From a bacterium (GTDB lineage Bacteria; Armatimonadota; UBA5829), in contig JAJFTD010000019.1 of the NCBI GenBank assembly GCA_021373255.1, forward strand, positions 1 through 53,174: a stretch of DNA of 53,174 nucleotides, read 5' to 3'. The notes under the pieces were generated by a model, which was not told the DNA's origin, ran no database searches, and worked only from the letters and a program-made list of their open reading frames with translations. Positions 17,823 to 24,193 of this stretch are shown here, piece by piece. Within the stretch, counting starts at the first letter, position 1, and each line of letters starts with the position of its first letter. The translations under genes and the position numbers were made by a program.

Positions 17823-17858
17823 AACAAGTAGGGTGCGATTTTGCGCCCTACTTGTTTA
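17823..17858 (+). terminator. Rho-independent terminator after the small secreted protein
   Basis: Arms ACAAGTAGGG (17824-17833) and CCCTACTTGT (17846-17855) pair perfectly. The stem can extend inward by four pairs, two of them wobble, around a four-base loop, and it is followed by TT and an AT-rich stretch. Confidence 0.75.
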
Positions 17859-18011
17859 TAACATTCTACGTGCATGTATGAGTACGCTCGCCACATTTAA
17901 CATCTGATAGCTTCACTAATACACCGTTTGCTTCATTCTGTCATCGGGTAGTATTCTTCCAGAAGTAAATAGCTTTGACACCAAACAAGGTGCAGGAGGG
18001 GGATACCCGAG

Positions 18012-19106
18012 ATGAACAGAAATTGTGTTGCTCTGATACTGGCCCTTTGCCTTATTCCAGCAATAGCACTAGCTAACGGCTACCAACAGAACACTGGATC
18101 GGCGATGGGCATACAGACTTCACAGCCTGCGGCATTCGGTGCAGGCCAGCAATCGGTTTTTCGCGCATCCAGTGTCAGTAACCAGGCCTACCTCGTGCCA
18201 CTCGACACGTCCGGCACAATCACGCCTCAACCGATTACAGGTGCAATTAGTATGGTAGGCACACTACGCTCAGCAACTGCAGGAGTGGACACGGGCAACG
18301 TAGCGGCTAGCTTCAACTACAACAGCCAGCCCTTTACAGTTCGTTTTACGAACATAGGGCCGATTTCGGGCGCACCGCAGGGATTCAGTGGTGTGGGGAT
18401 AATGAGCCCTGTGTTCGGCAACAATATGAGCATCAGCGGAGTGAATCTACCGCCCACAAACGCTTATGGCGCAATATCCGGCCAGGTCACCATATCCAGT
18501 GGTGCGCAGACTATTGCAACGAATCAAAATGCCATAGCTCTGGTAACACCCGCACTTCACGATGCGGCTAATCAACCACTTAGCACAGCGGACAACAGCT
18601 CTCAGGAGATCTACCTGATAGTGCCCGGTCCAATAGTAACCAGCGCGGCGTCTTCTCTGCCGTCCAATGGCTTCTATGCTTATTGGCCTGGGGCATCTTA
18701 CAGCATCGGAAATACCAGCACGGTTCTGAGCGCTCCGCCCATTGTCGGTTCAACACCCGCTATGGTTGGAAGGGGCCCGGCAGCAGAGGTAACGCCGCTC
18801 AGAATCAGCATCACAAACAATTCAATTAACATGTCACAACGAACTGTTCCTTATGGCCTGTATGAGATCACTATTGTGAATAATTCATCGAAGCCAAGAG
18901 GGCTTTATATGACCGGCAGAGACCTGTGCTGCACGCAGTTCAACAGGTATTCGAGGGTTTTGAAGCCCGGTGGAACGCAGACGTTCCGGTTCTTCTTTGC
19001 TCCCGGCACCGTCCAATTCAGGGACTTGACCGAGTGCACGCACGGGCAGAGGACTTGCGAGTTAGCGCACTTCGGTAAACTGAGATCATCAGTCACCTTC
19101 CAGTAG
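18012..19106 (+). CDS. Secreted protein with C-terminal CC-type domain
   Basis: A 364-residue exported protein. Seen: a signal peptide (residues 1-22), a Gly/Ser/Thr/Asn-rich middle that looks like beta strands and low-complexity surface sequence, and a C-terminal 100-residue domain paralogous to the gene at 17372-17797. Shared positions include PRGLYMTGRDLCC, a PG...TFRFFF strand, RDLTEC, RTC and the terminal V.F. The middle contains a GAISMVGTLRSATAG...VAASFNYNSQPFTVRF stretch reminiscent of CHRD-type beta domains, but that is weak. A strong AGGAGGGG lies 10 bases upstream of the ATG. The function is unknown; it is likely anchored or assembled at the surface. Confidence 0.7.
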   Translation: MNRNCVALILALCLIPAIALANGYQQNTGSAMGIQTSQPAAFGAGQQSVFRASSVSNQAYLVPLDTSGTITPQPITGAISMVGTLRSATAGVDTGNVAASFNYNSQPFTVRFTNIGPISGAPQGFSGVGIMSPVFGNNMSISGVNLPPTNAYGAISGQVTISSGAQTIATNQNAIALVTPALHDAANQPLSTADNSSQEIYLIVPGPIVTSAASSLPSNGFYAYWPGASYSIGNTSTVLSAPPIVGSTPAMVGRGPAAEVTPLRISITNNSINMSQRTVPYGLYEITIVNNSSKPRGLYMTGRDLCCTQFNRYSRVLKPGGTQTFRFFFAPGTVQFRDLTECTHGQRTCELAHFGKLRSSVTFQ

Positions 19107-19116
19107 GCATACAAAC

Positions 19117-19149
19117 ATCTGGGGCGCTTTGGTGAGCGCCCCAGATTTT
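19117..19149. terminator. Bidirectional terminator between convergent genes
   Basis: A 12-bp perfect stem is formed by 19117-19128 and 19135-19146 (core TCTGGGGCGCT), with a six-base loop and TTTTA after it on the plus strand. It separates the secreted-protein gene from the convergent small gene at 19148. Confidence 0.85.
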
Positions 19150-19516
19150 ACTTTCGATTATCTATCGACTGTAAACCCCTGAGCAGTTCAACCTCACCGT
19201 TTGTCATTCCCTTGACTTCAGCAATTGCCGGTGGGGCTTTATCTAGCGCCACCACCTGCGGGGTTTCCAGTATATTTATGCGTGCTTCTGCTTCGGCACA
19301 GGCCGCTTGGATTCGTGCTACACATTCATCCGTAACCATCCTCATATCCGCCATAAGCCGTGCTGCAGTCTCTTCCAGCACTTTAAGATCAGTAGAGGAA
19401 AGCGGCTGATCATTGCGCGCCTGTATCTGCCCGGCGTGAAGCATCCACTTGAATGCGCGATACGCACCATAACCCATTCCCAGCACTGCCAGGACAGAAA
19501 AAGCAACATCCATCAT
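19148..19516 (-). CDS. Small membrane-anchored coiled-coil protein
   Basis: A 122-residue protein of unknown function. Seen: one N-terminal membrane helix (AFSVLAVLGMGYGAYRAF), then a charged alpha-helical region with likely coiled coil (about residues 43-85: LKVLEETAARLMADM, CAEAEARINIL) and a short C-terminal tail. The start codon follows the stop of the upstream gene by 3 bases, and its GGTGG site lies inside that gene's end, so the two are translationally coupled. The pairing suggests one small complex at the membrane. I do not recognise the family. Confidence 0.6.
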   Translation of the reverse strand: MMDVAFSVLAVLGMGYGAYRAFKWMLHAGQIQARNDQPLSSTDLKVLEETAARLMADMRMVTDECVARIQAACAEAEARINILETPQVVALDKAPPAIAEVKGMTNGEVELLRGLQSIDNRK

Positions 19517-19519
19517 CTT

Positions 19520-19810
19520 TTAAGCCACCAAGTCTATGTGCGATTCGCCCTCGTCTTGATCTGCGTCATCATCACGGTCTGAATTGGCGTGGCGTTCCAT
19601 ATCATGGCGTCTCCGCTCACGCTCCTGCCTGATCTTGTCTCTGCGCATCTGCTCAAGGGCGTCTGTCTTCTTAGTTTTAATAACAGCGGTCGACTCGCCC
19701 GTTATTTGATCCTGGGCGACATCACTTGCTCTTTGTGTTGCACCGGGTGACCGATCCACTTCAAGCGACTTCGACAACGATGCCACAATATGCGAAACTT
19801 CTGGTCCCAC
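19520..19810 (-). CDS. Small highly charged protein, coupled to the coiled-coil gene
   Basis: A 96-residue protein of unknown function. Seen: it begins GPEVSHIVASLSKSLEVDRS after a GTG start preceded by GGGGAGG at 8 bases. That is far better than the in-frame start at 19873, so the shorter form is chosen. The second half is strongly charged (KIRQERERRRHDMERH, then DRDDDADQDEG), probably helical and then disordered. It lies 3 bases upstream of the membrane coiled-coil gene. An 8-bp inverted repeat (CATTATTC/GAATAATG, 19871-19897) lies in its leader and may be a regulatory site. Confidence 0.55.
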   Translation of the reverse strand: MGPEVSHIVASLSKSLEVDRSPGATQRASDVAQDQITGESTAVIKTKKTDALEQMRRDKIRQERERRRHDMERHANSDRDDDADQDEGESHIDLVA

Positions 19811-19963
19811 CGGCCTCACCTCCCCTGCAATGTCTTGTACTGCGGGCTCGTTTATACACGAGCTAGCCCACATTATTCTTGATCATACTGAATAATGCGA
19901 GCGAGATGAGACAAACTGCTATTCCATTCTTGATTATCGGCAGATAATCCTTCTGACTACAGA

Positions 19964-21109
19964 TTAGCCTACCATCAGGGCGTGGAGGTCATGGTCATCT
20001 ACCACTTTCTTCGCATCCGCCATGTGCAAAAATCTTGTGTGTAGATGCTCAAGATCATCGGTTGTAACCCGGTATCCGAGCGACTCCAGCCTGTATTTCA
20101 ACGCATGACGGCCTGAGCGGGCAGTGAGCACTATCGTGGTGCCATTTGCGCCTACATCCTCAGGACTGAATATTTCATAGTTATCACGGCTCTTCAGAAC
20201 GCCGTCCTGGTGGATGCCCGAGGAGTGTGCAAAGGCGTTATCACCAACAATAGCTTTGTTTCTCGCCACCGCGAGGCCGGTCAGGCGGCTGACCATCTGG
20301 CTGGTGGGGCACAACTCGCTGGTAACGATATCTGTGTGTGCCCTGTAATACGGCTGTCTTACCTTGATGCCCATCACAACCTCTTCCAAAGAGGCATTGC
20401 CCGCGCGTTCTCCCAAGCCATTAACCGCGCACTCCACCTGCTGAGCCCCTGCTTTAACCGCCGCCAACGAATTAGCAACAGCCATCCCCAGATCATTGTG
20501 ACAATGAACACTCAAAATAGCTTTATCAATATTTGGCACGTTGCGGCGAAGGTCACTTATCAACCTACCCCACTGTGCGGGAACGGACCAGCCCACCGTG
20601 TCAGGTATGTTCACCACCGTTGCGCCTGCGTCGATCACCGCTTCAACCACCTGGAATAGATATTGGCGATTGCTGCGGGAGGCGTCTTCGGTGGAATATT
20701 CAACGTCGGGGCACAGCGTCCGAGCGTATCTGACGGCTTGCACGCCCATTTCTAAAAGTTCTTCACGGCTGCGTCTGAACTTGCTGCGGGCGTGGATATC
20801 CGAACTGCCCAGAACCATATGAATACGCGGCCGCTCGGCATAACGAACGGACTCCCAAACGGCGTCTATATCACTCCTAACGGCACGTGCAAGTGCAGTG
20901 ATAACCGGTCCTTTTACACTTTTTGCTATCTCACATACAGCATTGAAATCACCAGGAGACGAAGCGGGGAAACCTGCCTCGATAACATCTACTCCCAGCC
21001 GTGCAAGCTGGTGTGCAATCTCAATCTTTTCAGATGCGGTCAAACTCGCGCCGGGAGACTGCTCGCCGTCGCGCAGTGTGGTGTCAAAGATGAAAACCTT
21101 TCGTTCCAT
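19964..21109 (-). CDS. leuA: 2-isopropylmalate synthase, short form without regulatory domain
   Basis: A 381-residue enzyme that condenses acetyl-CoA with 2-oxoisovalerate, the first step of leucine synthesis. Seen: the DTTLRDGEQSPGASL motif at the N-terminus, the metal-ligand motif SVHCHNDLGMA (about residue 200), NGLGERAGNASLEEV and HSSGIHQDGVLK, then SGRHALKYRLESLGY. The protein ends about where the catalytic and accessory domains end, and the C-terminal allosteric dimer domain of usual LeuA (about 500 residues) is absent. Known: that domain mediates leucine feedback inhibition. Homocitrate synthase-like enzymes are also this short, but the leucine-type T-box upstream favours LeuA. AAGGAG lies 6 bases before the ATG. 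Confidence 0.88.
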   Translation of the reverse strand: MERKVFIFDTTLRDGEQSPGASLTASEKIEIAHQLARLGVDVIEAGFPASSPGDFNAVCEIAKSVKGPVITALARAVRSDIDAVWESVRYAERPRIHMVLGSSDIHARSKFRRSREELLEMGVQAVRYARTLCPDVEYSTEDASRSNRQYLFQVVEAVIDAGATVVNIPDTVGWSVPAQWGRLISDLRRNVPNIDKAILSVHCHNDLGMAVANSLAAVKAGAQQVECAVNGLGERAGNASLEEVVMGIKVRQPYYRAHTDIVTSELCPTSQMVSRLTGLAVARNKAIVGDNAFAHSSGIHQDGVLKSRDNYEIFSPEDVGANGTTIVLTARSGRHALKYRLESLGYRVTTDDLEHLHTRFLHMADAKKVVDDHDLHALMVG

Positions 21110-21189
21110 AGTATTCTCCTTTTCTCACGCTTAATCATGTCTGTAAGGTCATCAAGATCATCAAGGTCACTAAGATCACTAAGGTCCAT
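21040..21189 (-). CDS. Candidate leucine-codon leader peptide overlapping leuA
   Basis: A 49-codon ORF lies between the T-box terminator and leuA and ends 70 bases inside leuA in another frame. Seen: it begins MDLSDLSDLDDLDDL, with a CTT leucine codon at every third position (residues 3, 6, 9, 12, 15), and has a G-rich GGGTGG site about 6 bases before its ATG. It runs through the leuA ribosome-binding site. Inference: leucine shortage would stall ribosomes in the CTT run and leave the leuA start open, a second control layer below the T-box. The ORF is produced by a 9-base tandem repeat and could be chance, so this is a hypothesis. Confidence 0.35.
   Translation of the reverse strand: MDLSDLSDLDDLDDLTDMIKREKRRILWNERFSSLTPHCATASSLPARV
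21145..21189. repeat. Tandem 9-base repeat in the leuA leader
   Basis: Five imperfect units of 9 bases (AAGGTCATC, AAGATCATC, AAGGTCACT, AAGATCACT, AAGGTCCAT on the plus strand) run head to tail. On the minus strand they read as a Leu-Asp/Ser-Asp triplet repeat and begin with the ATG of the leader ORF. Confidence 0.85.
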
Positions 21190-21212
21190 CTACACCACCC
21201 CCAATCTACGAT

Positions 21213-21253
21213 AAAAAAAGCCCTCGTCTCTGTATTAATGCAGAGACGAGGGC
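21213..21253 (-). terminator. T-box intrinsic terminator
   Basis: A 13-bp perfect stem (CAGAGACGAGGGC at 21241-21253 with its complement at 21220-21232) has an eight-base loop and is followed on the minus strand by seven T at 21219-21213. The antiterminator uses the T-box core just upstream. Confidence 0.93.
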
Positions 21254-21535
21254 CTTGATCCTCGCGGTACCACTCTGGTTGACCGGCGCTCACGCGTCCA
21301 GTCCGCTTAGCCGCTGCGGCCCCGGCAATGTGCCTGGGCGATAGCGTCTTCCTTTTAACGGTGGAAGTTTCCGTCCCAGTCTACTCCCGGCCCGTAATCC
21401 GGTTTGGGTGGGCGACTCAAGAGGGAGTTCAGGCAGACCCCGACGACGCCGGTTTCCAGCGACCCGGCTCTCTGGCAGTCCGGTCTTCCGCCTTACTGAT
21501 CTCTATCATAGTCTTTGGCTATATTTAGTTGCTTA
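21213..21535 (-). promoter_or_regulatory. T-box riboswitch upstream of leuA
   Basis: This is an RNA leader that senses uncharged tRNA and controls transcription of leuA. Seen on the minus strand: a Stem I type segment with AGAGAGCC (about 21470-21462), a candidate specifier GAA-CTC (21430-21425) giving a leucine codon, the T-box core AGAGTGGTACCGCG (21276-21263) that pairs with the tRNA acceptor end, and a terminator helix followed by seven T (21253-21213). Known: T-box leaders of this order act by terminator/antiterminator switching. The specifier choice is by eye and fits the downstream leucine gene. Confidence 0.9.
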
Positions 21536-21540
21536 CTTGT

Positions 21541-21569
21541 ATTATGGGCAGGATACCCGCTATTGTCAA
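21541..21569 (-). promoter_or_regulatory. Promoter of the T-box/leuA transcript
   Basis: On the minus strand TTGACA (21569-21564) and CATAAT (21546-21541) are 17 bases apart. Transcription would begin near 21534, at the 5' end of the T-box leader. Confidence 0.8.
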
Positions 21570-21658
21570 TAGGCTAATCTAAATTGATTCTTAAAGTCAA
21601 AAGGTTTAAAGCTCTGATGGGCACAGGATACCATTCCCTAATCCCGATCCGCTATCCC

Positions 21659-22579
21659 CTAGATGAACCCCATTCTTCTGTCTGCTTCACTAAACATTGC
21701 GCCTGCAATTTCGGCGGCTGTGCGGGCGTTGTTCTTTAGGAGAGCAATGTTGGCCTGGATGGATTTTCCACCGGTGAGTTCCCCTACTCTGTTGAGCAGG
21801 TATGGGGTCAGGTCTTTGCCCATGATTTTATTTTTGGCAGCTTCAGCGGCGGCTTCGTCGATTTGTGTGGAAACATCGATTTCATCAGCCTTAGGGATAG
21901 GCACGCCTATTAATGCAGCACGGGTGCCTACAGCCGTTGCCGATAACTTTAATATATTCACAAGATCGGATGCATCGGTTACATTGGGCACTTTTATACC
22001 AGTAGAACGTGAATAGAACGCTGGCATCTCACCTGTGCCGAAGCCGTAGACGGGAATTGAGTGGCTTTCCAGCCATTCCATTGTGGCAAGAATATCAAGC
22101 ACGGATTTTATACCTGAGCAGACGATGATGACAGGGGTGCGGGTAAGCTCCCAAAGGTCAGCGGAGACATCGAATGTCTCAGATGCGCCCCGGTGAACAC
22201 CGCCAATACCGCCGGTAGCCATAACAGGAATCCCTGCGACCGCCGCCACACGAGCCGTGGCAGACACTGTGGTTCCGCCATTAAGCCCATGCGCGAGAAT
22301 GTAGGGAATATCACGGACAGCAGCCTTTGCAGCAGTACCATCAGCCAGCTTGCGAATCTCCTCCTCTGAAAGCCCCACTTTCACTCTGCCATCAATTAGC
22401 CCAATAGTGGCTGGAACTGCTCCGGCGTCTTTCACAGCCTGCTCCATAGCAAGAGCGGCATCCACATTCACCGGCGACGGCAGCCCCTGGGCAATTACTG
22501 ACGACTCAAGCGCAACCACGGGCTTGTTGCAATTCAATGCGCTGGAGATTTCATGAGATATATCAAGCGGATTCTGCAT
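21659..22579 (-). CDS. psuG: Pseudouridine-5'-phosphate glycosidase
   Basis: A 306-residue PsuG (YeiN, Indigoidine synthase A-like family). It splits pseudouridine 5'-phosphate into uracil and ribose 5-phosphate in the cytosol. Seen: conserved blocks VVALESSVIAQGLPSP, GAVPATIGLIDGRVKVGL, HGLNGGTTVSATA, MATGGIGGVHRGASETFDVS and VYGFGTGEMPAFYSR, with the usual length. The start at 22579 follows GAGGA by 8 bases. The kinase partner PsuK is not beside it here; the upstream gene on the same strand is an outer-membrane protein. Confidence 0.93.
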   Translation of the reverse strand: MQNPLDISHEISSALNCNKPVVALESSVIAQGLPSPVNVDAALAMEQAVKDAGAVPATIGLIDGRVKVGLSEEEIRKLADGTAAKAAVRDIPYILAHGLNGGTTVSATARVAAVAGIPVMATGGIGGVHRGASETFDVSADLWELTRTPVIIVCSGIKSVLDILATMEWLESHSIPVYGFGTGEMPAFYSRSTGIKVPNVTDASDLVNILKLSATAVGTRAALIGVPIPKADEIDVSTQIDEAAAEAAKNKIMGKDLTPYLLNRVGELTGGKSIQANIALLKNNARTAAEIAGAMFSEADRRMGFI

Positions 22580-22646
22580 TGGGTAGATCCTCACATAGTG
22601 GTATTGTTTTAACGCCTATATTGTACCACTGTAGCGTGCACTTCGG

Positions 22647-23960
22647 CTAGTGAGCCATGCGTTTTGGATGGATGCGAAGATAAATCAGCCAGCCTGTCGG
22701 GTTGTCACCGTAGACGGATTTAAGATTGCCTGGGATAGTATTGAGCAGAAACTCGCCACCGATTGCCCAGGACAGGCTGCCGGTGGTGAAGATGTCCCGC
22801 GTAGCGCCAAGGGTAAGCTGCTGGAGGTTGAACACCTGGCTGAGTGGGAAATTACTGGGGAGGACCAATTCCTCAGCGCTTTTCTTTATGTATTCATAAC
22901 GCAGAAACGGGGTCCAGCCTTGATCGTGTTTTAACTGTGCCTCTACCAGATATGCATCTAGGTTCTGATGACTTATTCGATTACGCGCCCATAGGAATGT
23001 GGTCTGGAAGTTACTCCTTGGACTTAATGGATGGTTATACATAACAGATACATCACTACGATGTGTATCCTCTTCAGGGTGAAGCGACTCGGGACTGTGC
23101 AGGTATGCATAAGATCCCTCCAAGGCCCAGTTGGGATTGGGATTGAATGAGATGCGGCCGCTGAACGAATCGAATTTAGGGCTTTGAAACGCAATGCGGT
23201 TCTCGCCGGGCTCGCGACCATTGAAGCTGGAAGCATCTAGTTTCCACTTTTGCGTATTGTAACCCAGAGTTGCAACCCAGAACGAGATATGGGTCGCGTC
23301 CTGCCAGTGGTGGCCGATTGGAGCAAGGGGATCATCAAGCCCAAATGTACGGTGGAGATAAGTTACCGGGCCAAATGCAGGTTCACCTACTGGTCCGAAA
23401 TAGGCAAATGCCGCCGAGTTTCTTGTAAGTGAGTGAGTGTAATATGCCGAAAGCTCGGAGATGTAGTTGTGGGGATGCTGGTGATCTTTTAACGGTTCAT
23501 CATTCCAGGTTTCGCCGGTCTGCAGCAGCAGTGGGTAACCTGCGCCTCCGACGGTAAGCGGCTCAATGGATATCATGGTCGAGAGGCGTATAGCGCTCTG
23601 TTCATTCAGACGACGGTAAGCCATCGCCATCTCCCAGTTGGTCAGGATTACCTTGTCGTCGCCCCGGGGGCCGTTCATTTTATCATACGCAAGGAACGCC
23701 GCTCCGTGGTACATCAATCGCCACTCACCCGCTTGCTGCATAACCCCATACATAGGTGTGCTATCAGGCAGCCATGATGTCCCGGAACCATGCCTCGAAA
23801 ATGGAATACCGATAGGCTCTTCACCCATCGGCATACCGGTCATACCCCCCATTGACTCACCGGGCATATTCATATCGCCATGATCAGACATGCCCTGGCA
23901 ATGAGTATTTACTGTCGTCAAGAAAATCAGGATGATTATTGCAATAGTATACGAGGGCAT
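22647..23960 (-). CDS. Outer-membrane barrel protein with Met/His-rich N-terminus
   Basis: A 437-residue predicted outer-membrane protein. Seen: a signal peptide (about residues 1-22), then a segment rich in Met, His, Asp and Gly (SDHGDMNMPGESMGGMTGMP), then many alternating amphipathic strands with aromatic ends (WRLMYHGAAFLAY, LYQ-like repeats) through to a C-terminal WLIYLRIH strand. The Met/His segment resembles copper-binding stretches in copper-resistance proteins, which suggests metal handling (inference). The start at 23960 is chosen because it begins the signal peptide; the ribosome site is weak. It is divergent from the glycyl radical operon and shares that control region. Confidence 0.65.
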   Translation of the reverse strand: MPSYTIAIIILIFLTTVNTHCQGMSDHGDMNMPGESMGGMTGMPMGEEPIGIPFSRHGSGTSWLPDSTPMYGVMQQAGEWRLMYHGAAFLAYDKMNGPRGDDKVILTNWEMAMAYRRLNEQSAIRLSTMISIEPLTVGGAGYPLLLQTGETWNDEPLKDHQHPHNYISELSAYYTHSLTRNSAAFAYFGPVGEPAFGPVTYLHRTFGLDDPLAPIGHHWQDATHISFWVATLGYNTQKWKLDASSFNGREPGENRIAFQSPKFDSFSGRISFNPNPNWALEGSYAYLHSPESLHPEEDTHRSDVSVMYNHPLSPRSNFQTTFLWARNRISHQNLDAYLVEAQLKHDQGWTPFLRYEYIKKSAEELVLPSNFPLSQVFNLQQLTLGATRDIFTTGSLSWAIGGEFLLNTIPGNLKSVYGDNPTGWLIYLRIHPKRMAH

Positions 23961-24099
23961 AACAGTATCCAGCCTCACTATACGTTAATTCGGTAGATGC
24001 ATATATTATGCTCAGTTTCCTGTTGAGCTAAACTCTTATTGATCTACTTTAATGTCTGCAGCTTGTATCGCCAAGATGATTTTATTAATTATATAACTC

Positions 24100-24130
24100 T
24101 TGACAAAGCGGTCTTGCTTGAGCATATAAT
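24100..24130 (+). promoter_or_regulatory. Promoter of the glycyl radical enzyme operon
   Basis: TTGACA (24100-24105) and TATAAT (24125-24130) both match consensus. The 19-base spacing is long, so the promoter may be intrinsically weak or activator-adjusted. Confidence 0.65.
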
Positions 24131-24145
24131 ACTTGTATTACAAGT
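24131..24145 (+). promoter_or_regulatory. FadR-subfamily (GntR) operator
   Basis: A perfect palindrome with 7-base arms around one central base, ACTTGTA-T-TACAAGT, starts at the base after the -10 box and covers the expected transcription start. Its core fits TNGTNNNACNA, the published consensus for FadR-type GntR regulators. The FadR-type regulator gene is the second gene of the operon, so autorepression is likely. Confidence 0.7.
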
Positions 24146-24193
24146 TGTGACTGAACAAACTTGTTGTTCCAGGCTAAAATAGGAGTTTTAGTA

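Noticed and set aside
20792-21214. Plus-strand ORFs opposite leuA
   Set aside because: They are antisense shadows of a clearly recognised leuA gene.
22597-22630. Inverted repeat AGTGGTA/TACCACT upstream of psuG
   Set aside because: Short arms with a 20-base loop and no U-run; not strong enough to list as a feature.
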